11,856 nt of DNA, taken from assembly GCA_964550165.1 (NCBI GenBank), contig CAZJYC010000076.1:1-11856 (forward strand), read 5' to 3'. The DNA is from CAZJYC01 sp964550165 (GTDB lineage: Bacteria; Acidobacteriota; Aminicenantia; Aminicenantales; Aminicenantaceae). The position numbers were made by a program, and so were the translations under genes. Shown one piece after another: positions 6,744 through 11,856 of the stretch; position 1 is the first letter of the stretch, and every line of letters begins with the position of its first letter. The notes beneath the pieces are model-generated. The model made no database searches, was not told where the DNA came from, and worked only from the letters and a program-made list of their open reading frames with translations.

Positions 6744-9167
6744 TTAATAACGCTTTTGGAGGATTTCGTCAAGGCTCATGCTTTTCAGGTCTTCGACAAA
6801 CTCCGTCATTCGCTTGATCATCAGCGTCCATATCTGTTCACCTTTATCCCGGCTGGCCTTGGTGGGGTCGCCCAAGACGCCGATGGGGGAGATCCGGGCA
6901 ATTCGGGCATACCAGTCCACACTTCTTTTCGTGCTGAAGTTCAGATAGCGGCTTGAAAAGCGAGGGATGAACTTGCGGATTTTGCCGAATCGAACCATAT
7001 GCGGCCGGACAGCCAAAGTCGTGCTTGTCTCCGTTTCGCCGGCATGAACGTCGTTGGGTGTCTCAATCAGGGCGAGGATATCCTTCTCGCTCGTCTCCCC
7101 AGTTTCGACACAGGTGAAGATACGCGCATCCCGGTTGATCATCTGGGCGGCATACTGCAGAGCGGGAATGTTGCCGCCATGCCCGTTGATAATCACCAGT
7201 TTTGTGATGCCGTTGTGGGCCGCACTCAGGCCGATGTCATAGACCAGCCGGGAAAGAGTCTTGGGTCTGACTGTCATTGTCCCGGCAAAGTCCGAGTGAT
7301 GGTAGGAGACGCCGTACGGAACCAGCGGAAGAACCAGCGGTTTGGGGTCGCTGCAAGCTGCTGCTACTTGCCTGGCTAGATAGTAAGCATCAAATGCGTC
7401 AGTGTCCAGCGGAAGATGAGGTCCGTGCTGTTCGACAGAACCCACCGGCAGGAGAGCGACATCCACCTCCTTGAAGCGCGCTTGCGCCTCAGGCCAAGTG
7501 AGCTCGCCCAGAATGTAAGGAAATCTTGAGGGCGTTTCGCCTTCTGCCGTGGAGGGAGCCAGATAAACCTCACCTGGTAACTCAAAGGGGTAAGGCACAG
7601 AAAAAGCCGGGTCGGTCAGAGGGTCATAGTCAATCCAGATTCGTCCCTGTCTTTTGACCGCGCCATCCGCGTGGCTCAAGAATATTCGCAGCAGAGGTTC
7701 CCGGAGGTCGATGGGAATAGCATTTATCGGAGACCGTTCAGGGTCGAAACGGACCTTCAGGACTTCCGGATGCTCCTTGATTTTAATACTCTTAACGCTC
7801 TCTGGAATGAGACCTCTTTGTTTCAGGAGGTAGTTCATGTGCTGGGCGCCTGCGCTTTCCTGGTGAACTCCTTTTTCGGCCAACGCTTTTAAGCAGTATT
7901 CCACCTGCTCCTGGCTGTAGCCGCAATTCGAGGGGTCGGCACCGATTGCCATCAGCATCCCAACGATCCTCCGGCATTTCTCGCACCGGCCGCAGGGACG
8001 AACGCGGTCTCCTTCTGTATGGGTGGCATGACAGGAGACCTGATTGCGTTGCAGTTCGGGATATCTCTGAACAAGAATTTTCTCGGTCAGCAGCTCTGAA
8101 AGGGGTCTGACCACAGAAAATTGATTGATGTTCCAGTTCTTGCGCAAGTAATACCGGGTGAGAGCATTGTCAAAATAACGGCTCTGGTCAAAGAGTCCAC
8201 TGTAGTGGGTGATGCCCTGATGGGAGAGTCTGGCCGTCGTGTCGAACTCGTCCCCAATGATGAGCCGACCTATGCCTCTTTTTCTGAGGATGGGTAAGGC
8301 ACCGAAAACAAAAACCGCCACCGTCCAGAGGCGAACGGGATACTCATCGGAACGCAATGCTGCAAAATCCGGGCGCACAAAAGAGAGATGTCTTAGCATC
8401 CAGGCAAAGAGCCGGTCCGAATTCGTCCAGACTCGTGCTGTTTCTGGATACTTGGACTTGAGATAGCGATAGCCATTGAGAGCCGTATACCAGTGACGTC
8501 CGGACTCGTTGATGAAAATGGGATGGACCTCACGGCCGATTTCGCGAAGGAGGCCGAAGCTGAGAAGGCTGTCTTTCCCGCCGCTGCAAAGGACCGCATG
8601 GTGCGACCGATCCACGATCCATCGGGATGCTTCTCTGGCCTTTTTCTGCTCAAAGAGCGAAAGAGGGGATTCATCGGAAAAGATAATTTTTGCCCGGCAG
8701 TAATTTTGGAGCTTGAGCGCCGGAAGTTTGGAAGCTTTTCCTTGCAAGAAAGGATTGGGCTCAAGAAATTTTTTGACATAGATCTCACGGGCGGTGTTGC
8801 TCATCATCTCTTGGATGAACTTTTGATCGACCTTGTCGAAAGGACCGTGAAAGATGATCTCTTTCGAGAACAGCCCATAGTTGAAAGCAAGCTGGGCTCC
8901 GATCATGCTGGCCAGATTGATCGATAGCGGCTCGTCTGGGGCGAAGACATCTTCTTCGAAATGATAGATGAGCGAACGGGAATCACTCTTCTTTTTCTGG
9001 ATGACCCTGTAAGGCATGGTGAGCCTGCGGCGTTCAAGACGCACGGGGCCTACTTCCATTCGGGTGATGACTTCGAGAGCTTTAAGGGGATCCGGATGAG
9101 AGCGCCTGGATTGAGTCAGAGTTTTCTTTTTTGAACCGAGAGTGTTCATGTTTTTTTTGTTTTTCAT
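6744..9167 (-). CDS. PP-loop ATP pyrophosphatase (QueC/MurL-like) fused to creatininase-family amidohydrolase
   Basis: An 807-residue two-enzyme fusion. After a basic start and an unassigned N-terminal domain, the PP-loop signature SGGKDS stands at 195-200, marking an N-type ATP pyrophosphatase that activates a carboxylate or similar group as an adenylate. A four-cysteine cluster (C379, C392, C395, C398; PCGRCEKC) matches the structural zinc site of QueC. Residues about 430-540 are an unassigned linker. From about 555 the chain is a creatininase-family domain: E579, H581 and D590 (EQHGPHLPLDTD), NGHGGN (661-666) and HAGETETS (708-715) supply the metal and active-site residues. That family hydrolyses amide or cyclic amide bonds (creatininase, ArfB, MftE). 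Both active sites look intact, so the protein may activate and then hydrolyse or rearrange one substrate. QueC itself would be about 230 residues and is not fused like this. It lies 12 bases after the DUF1611 gene; AGAGAG precedes the ATG. Confidence 0.85.
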   Translation of the reverse strand: MKNKKNMNTLGSKKKTLTQSRRSHPDPLKALEVITRMEVGPVRLERRRLTMPYRVIQKKKSDSRSLIYHFEEDVFAPDEPLSINLASMIGAQLAFNYGLFSKEIIFHGPFDKVDQKFIQEMMSNTAREIYVKKFLEPNPFLQGKASKLPALKLQNYCRAKIIFSDESPLSLFEQKKAREASRWIVDRSHHAVLCSGGKDSLLSFGLLREIGREVHPIFINESGRHWYTALNGYRYLKSKYPETARVWTNSDRLFAWMLRHLSFVRPDFAALRSDEYPVRLWTVAVFVFGALPILRKRGIGRLIIGDEFDTTARLSHQGITHYSGLFDQSRYFDNALTRYYLRKNWNINQFSVVRPLSELLTEKILVQRYPELQRNQVSCHATHTEGDRVRPCGRCEKCRRIVGMLMAIGADPSNCGYSQEQVEYCLKALAEKGVHQESAGAQHMNYLLKQRGLIPESVKSIKIKEHPEVLKVRFDPERSPINAIPIDLREPLLRIFLSHADGAVKRQGRIWIDYDPLTDPAFSVPYPFELPGEVYLAPSTAEGETPSRFPYILGELTWPEAQARFKEVDVALLPVGSVEQHGPHLPLDTDAFDAYYLARQVAAACSDPKPLVLPLVPYGVSYHHSDFAGTMTVRPKTLSRLVYDIGLSAAHNGITKLVIINGHGGNIPALQYAAQMINRDARIFTCVETGETSEKDILALIETPNDVHAGETETSTTLAVRPHMVRFGKIRKFIPRFSSRYLNFSTKRSVDWYARIARISPIGVLGDPTKASRDKGEQIWTLMIKRMTEFVEDLKSMSLDEILQKRY

Positions 9168-9179
9168 GGTATGGCTCTC

Positions 9180-10259
9180 TTAACGCTTAAAATAGGGGAG
9201 GAGTGCAGCGACAATCGGCTCTGGACTGCTGAGAAGCAAATCCACAGCAGGAAGTCCTGTCTTCGCCCGGATGTCTTGGCAAACCTTCGGGATATCCTCC
9301 TGTGAGAGGTTTTCATGGTTGATTGTCACTGCGACCACAGGGTTTCCGGATAAGAGTTCAATGGCTTGAATCTGGACGTCAAGGGGATGGATGGGATAGC
9401 CGGGGAAGCCGTCGTAGTCCTTCCGGGCAGGAGCATGCTGGAGAATGACGGCATCAGGCCTTCCGGCAGCAAGAATCTCGAAGCCGCCAGGATAGGCGGG
9501 ATTCATCAGGCTTCCCTGTCCTTCGATCACAATCACGTCAGGATGCTCCTCCTGCCAGGCTGTCCAGACAGCATGCTCGATCTCGCCCGAGACGAAATCG
9601 TTGACCAACGAGTCTAAAATGATACCATAACAAACACCTTGCATCCAAGCTGTTTGACCGGTTCCGATAAGTTCGGCTTTGTACCCGGCCTGCTGGAAGG
9701 CGTCGAGCAGAATCCAGGCTGCGGTGCGTTTTCCGATAGCTGAGTCTGTGCCCAGCACGGCAACCGTAAGAGATGTCACCTGTTCGATCTTGCCGCTGAA
9801 GAAATGGAGCTCATTGCTTGGCGGAGGTTTTCGGACATCACGGATGTGAATTCCTTTTTTGTTGGCTAGGGTGACAATGTCGGCATCTTCAGAAAGAAAA
9901 TCGTGGAGGCCGGAATCCACGTTCAACCCAGAGTCAATAGCTTCGAGCACGGCCAGGCGGTGCTCAGGGCCGAGGCGGCCTCCGTCAGGAGCCAATCCGA
10001 TGACAAAATGGGTTGCAGGCGTACCTGACCTGCGGGCAGAGTCCATTGCGGATCGCAGATCAGGATAGATCAAAATACCGTTTGGCCTGGCGTCCAAAAA
10101 CTGGCCTGTATCACCGGCACTTTGCTCAGAATCGACAACGGAAAGGACACGATAGCGTTTTGTGCGACGGACAAGGCCGTGAGCTGTCTTTCCGTTGGGA
10201 GTTCCGAATGCCCCTTCGCAATAGACTATTGCGTTTCCTTCGGGGAAGGAATTTATCAT
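9180..10259 (-). CDS. DUF1611 P-loop protein, DgcN-like
   Basis: A 359-residue protein of the DUF1611 family. The N-terminal Rossmann-like domain has the family's GAFGTPNGKTAHGLVR (17-31 region); the C-terminal domain carries the P-loop GTDSAIGKRTA (170-180), GTGQTAWMQG (199-208) and EGQGSLMNPAYPGG (246-259). The only characterised member I know is DgcN, a D-glutamate N-acetyltransferase acting with the enolase-superfamily racemase DgcA; both kinds of gene occur in this operon. Whether this copy acetylates, phosphorylates or ligates its substrate cannot be read from sequence. Its ATG overlaps the stop of the upstream PLP gene (ATGA) and it lacks a good Shine-Dalgarno sequence, which points to translational coupling. 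Confidence 0.85.
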   Translation of the reverse strand: MINSFPEGNAIVYCEGAFGTPNGKTAHGLVRRTKRYRVLSVVDSEQSAGDTGQFLDARPNGILIYPDLRSAMDSARRSGTPATHFVIGLAPDGGRLGPEHRLAVLEAIDSGLNVDSGLHDFLSEDADIVTLANKKGIHIRDVRKPPPSNELHFFSGKIEQVTSLTVAVLGTDSAIGKRTAAWILLDAFQQAGYKAELIGTGQTAWMQGVCYGIILDSLVNDFVSGEIEHAVWTAWQEEHPDVIVIEGQGSLMNPAYPGGFEILAAGRPDAVILQHAPARKDYDGFPGYPIHPLDVQIQAIELLSGNPVVAVTINHENLSQEDIPKVCQDIRAKTGLPAVDLLLSSPEPIVAALLPYFKR

Positions 10260-11470
10260 TTTCTGCCGGTGAGGATCACAACATAACGGTCGCTGGGAAA
10301 TGATTCTTTGCGATGCCAGTCAAGGAGGGCGCTCAAGCCTGCAGCCGATGCCGGAAGTACGTTTAAACCCTCCCGTTCGCGAATCAATCGAGAGTAGTGG
10401 AGCATGTTTTTATCGCTGGCATAGGCCGCATAGCCTTTGGTGTGACGAACGGCTTGGAGAGCGTAATCGCCGTCTATGGATTGCCAGTTGATCAGAGGTT
10501 CGTTGACCGGAGTCTCTCGGATCTGCTCTGGCTTAAGGTCATTGCAGACCAGGGTATTTTTCAAGAAAGCGTGGATAATCGGATTTTTTCCGAACGAGGA
10601 GCCAGCGATCATGCGGGGAATTCTCGAAATCTTTCCCCGCCGATAAAGGCTCAGGAAGCCTTTATAAATTCCGGCGAGTGTCGTCCCGTTGGAGACAGGC
10701 ACAGCGACATAAGCCGGGGCATCTCGCAATTCGTCATAAATCTCATTAGCGATCTCACCATAAGCTTTTAACTGCAGGGCTGTGTTGGCTCCGCCTGGGT
10801 TGGCATCATAGATCTCCGAGGATTCGGCGCGCTGGCGTGACAGTATGACCGCTTTTTCATAATCTCCCGGAACACGGATGATTTCCGCTCCGTACTGTAT
10901 CATTTCCTGTTCGCGTTTGGTGTGGTATGTCTCTGGGATATAAATGATGCAACGCAGCCCGGCTAAAGATGTCGCCAGCGACATCGCCACGCCGTAATTC
11001 CCGCACGTGGCCATGGTCACGGCATCAAAGCCCCGGCGCAAAGCATCCATGGCTTGAGCGAAGGCAATACGGTCTTTTTGTGTTCCTGTGGGATTGCCTC
11101 CTTCGAATTTGAGAAAGATTTGACGCAGGCCGATTTCCCGTTCGATGTTCTTGGCCCTCGTCATCGTCGTGTCGCCGACTTCTGAATCCATGATATCTTC
11201 GAACGCTTCCAAACGGTCTTCCAGGGCGAAGGTTCTGTCTGCAGCAACTTTTTTTTGGAATTCAAGCTCAGGGGCAATGACTAACGGCTGAGCGCTGGCT
11301 TCATCGAGCAGGAAAAAGCTCTGCTCAGATTCGGTGTGATTGTTGGGCCAAGGAGTACTATGGTTGTTAGGCCCTAGAGGTGGAGGCTTGTCCGATGAAT
11401 CGGGAGAGGAGGAATTCATTGAAGCTTTGTTGGATGGAGGCGGTTCGGATTTTTTTTCGTTTTGACTCAT
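10256..11470 (-). CDS. Threonine-synthase-like fold-type II PLP enzyme
   Basis: A 404-residue pyridoxal-phosphate enzyme of the tryptophan synthase beta/threonine synthase fold. K132 in GNPTGTQKDR is the expected Schiff-base lysine; TCGNYG (155-160) is the substrate-binding loop; PVSNGTTLAG (259-268) fits the phosphate-binding loop; DANPGGANTALQLKAYGE (222-239) resembles threonine synthases. Such enzymes make or break bonds at the beta or gamma carbon of amino acids, as in threonine, cysteate or diaminopropionate synthesis; the substrate is unknown. Residues 1-50 are a Pro/Ser/Asn-rich, low-complexity extension not usual in the family. The ATG at 11470 has AGGA about 10 bases upstream and a strong promoter just beyond; ATG at Met18 is a less likely start. 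First gene of the four-gene operon. Confidence 0.85.
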   Translation of the reverse strand: MSQNEKKSEPPPSNKASMNSSSPDSSDKPPPLGPNNHSTPWPNNHTESEQSFFLLDEASAQPLVIAPELEFQKKVAADRTFALEDRLEAFEDIMDSEVGDTTMTRAKNIEREIGLRQIFLKFEGGNPTGTQKDRIAFAQAMDALRRGFDAVTMATCGNYGVAMSLATSLAGLRCIIYIPETYHTKREQEMIQYGAEIIRVPGDYEKAVILSRQRAESSEIYDANPGGANTALQLKAYGEIANEIYDELRDAPAYVAVPVSNGTTLAGIYKGFLSLYRRGKISRIPRMIAGSSFGKNPIIHAFLKNTLVCNDLKPEQIRETPVNEPLINWQSIDGDYALQAVRHTKGYAAYASDKNMLHYSRLIREREGLNVLPASAAGLSALLDWHRKESFPSDRYVVILTGRK

Positions 11471-11492
11471 TTTTTATTTTTCCTAAAAGAAA

Positions 11493-11521
11493 CTTATAGC
11501 ACAGCAAGGATTTCATGTCAA
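11493..11521 (-). promoter_or_regulatory. Strong sigma-70 promoter of the four-gene operon
   Basis: On the minus strand a perfect TTGACA (11516-11521), a 17-base spacer and TATAAG (11493-11498) preceded by TGC form a near-consensus extended -10 promoter. Transcription would begin near 11486, leaving a leader of about 15 bases before the ATG at 11470. Such a short leader leaves no room for a riboswitch or attenuator. Confidence 0.8.
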
Positions 11522-11535
11522 TGAGAGGATGCATC

Positions 11536-11564
11536 TTGACAAAAAAAACGCGGACTGGTTAAAT
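11536..11564 (+). promoter_or_regulatory. Divergent sigma-70-type promoter (distal)
   Basis: A perfect TTGACA (11536-11541) and TTAAAT (11559-11564) are separated by 17 bases. It points right, away from the operon promoter, and the two -35 boxes are only 14 bases apart. A transcript would start near 11571 and reach the small ORF at 11765 after about 190 bases. Confidence 0.5.
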
Positions 11565-11710
11565 AGAAAAAAGGCGTTCGACGGATGGGGATCGATGAAA
11601 AGAGAGCAGGTCGAGGGCACGACTTTATCACGGTGATCTGGGATCCGAAGAGATTGAAAATGTGGGATGTGTCGCAGGCGATCGGAGGAAAAAGTATTAT
11701 AAACGGCCTC

Positions 11711-11738
11711 TTGACATGAAAAGGCAATATTTTATGAA
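11711..11738 (+). promoter_or_regulatory. Sigma-70-type promoter (proximal) of the small ORF
   Basis: A perfect TTGACA (11711-11716) is followed after 16 bases by TATGAA (11733-11738). Transcription would start near 11745, just before the Shine-Dalgarno AGGAG at 11753-11757. The first 11 bases (TTGACATGAAA) are identical to the start of the operon promoter on the other strand. Confidence 0.5.
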
Positions 11739-11764
11739 ATAAACACCGCAAAAGGAGAGAAATC

Positions 11765-11854
11765 ATGAAAAAAATCATATTTGTATTTTTAAGTTTTTTG
11801 ATTATCTCTACTCTAGCTGTTCTTGCTCTTGAATCACAGGCGGCGGGTCAATAG
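11765..11854 (+). CDS. Small exported peptide or signal-peptide leader ORF (29 aa)
   Basis: A 29-residue frame: MKK, then a strongly hydrophobic core (residues 4-22), then ESQAAGQ and a TAG stop two bases before the window end. Initiation signals are excellent: AGGAG seven bases before the ATG and a promoter at 11711-11738. The sequence has the shape of a Sec signal peptide with possible cleavage after LAVLA. It may be a genuine short secreted or membrane peptide, a leader peptide, or the N-terminus of a longer secreted protein interrupted by the stop or a sequencing frameshift. I do not recognise a family. Confidence 0.5.
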   Translation: MKKIIFVFLSFLIISTLAVLALESQAAGQ

Positions 11855-11856
11855 GC

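Noticed and set aside
8493..8927. Plus-strand frame of 144 codons opposite the PP-loop domain
   Set aside because: It is antisense to the region encoding SGGKDS and has no initiation signal; a composition shadow.
11585..11719. Plus-strand ORF of 44 codons downstream of the distal divergent promoter
   Set aside because: It has no ribosome binding site at a proper distance, no recognisable motif, and ends inside the next promoter.
11518..11778. Minus-strand frame of 86 codons at the right edge
   Set aside because: It covers three promoter-like elements and the start of the small plus-strand ORF, and its hydrophobic translation looks like a by-product of AT-rich sequence.

Overview
The window most likely comes from an uncultured Acidobacteriota relative, perhaps Candidatus Aminicenantes. 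The argument rests on two tandem secreted proteins of the 'VWFA-related' type common in that group, a moderate base composition, and an archaeal/bacterial-type NIF3 protein. This is an inference from gene content; there is no rRNA or marker gene in the window.

Layout. Positions 1-351 hold no convincing gene, only a possible gene tail at the left edge and a terminator-like hairpin. A plus-strand major facilitator transporter (352-1536) runs convergently into two minus-strand, signal-peptide-bearing VWFA-related paralogues (1505-2755 and 3159-4418), overlapping the first by 32 bases. The first paralogue has a sigma-54-type -24/-12 promoter with palindromes upstream; the second has a sigma-70-type promoter. 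Next on the minus strand is a NIF3-family metalloprotein (4561-5517).

The most interesting part is a tightly packed four-gene minus-strand operon, read from 11470 down to 5666: a threonine-synthase-like fold-type II PLP enzyme; a DUF1611 (DgcN-like) P-loop protein; an 807-residue fusion of a QueC/MurL-like PP-loop ATP pyrophosphatase with a creatininase-family amidohydrolase; and an enolase-superfamily dipeptide-epimerase-like protein. Junctions are a 4-base ATGA overlap, a 12-base gap and a 10-base gap. A near-consensus extended -10 promoter (11493-11521) drives it. Together the genes look like an uncharacterised pathway that makes or modifies an amino acid or small peptide: amino-acid formation by the PLP enzyme, carboxylate activation by adenylation, amide hydrolysis, N-modification and alpha-carbon epimerisation. 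Relatives of three of its domains (DgcN, DgcA/AEE epimerase, MurL) are tied to D-glutamate or D-Glu-containing peptides, but the product here is unknown.

At the right edge, two divergent plus-strand promoters precede a well-initiated 29-residue ORF that is almost entirely a signal peptide. No tRNA, rRNA, CRISPR array, transposase or insertion sequence was seen.
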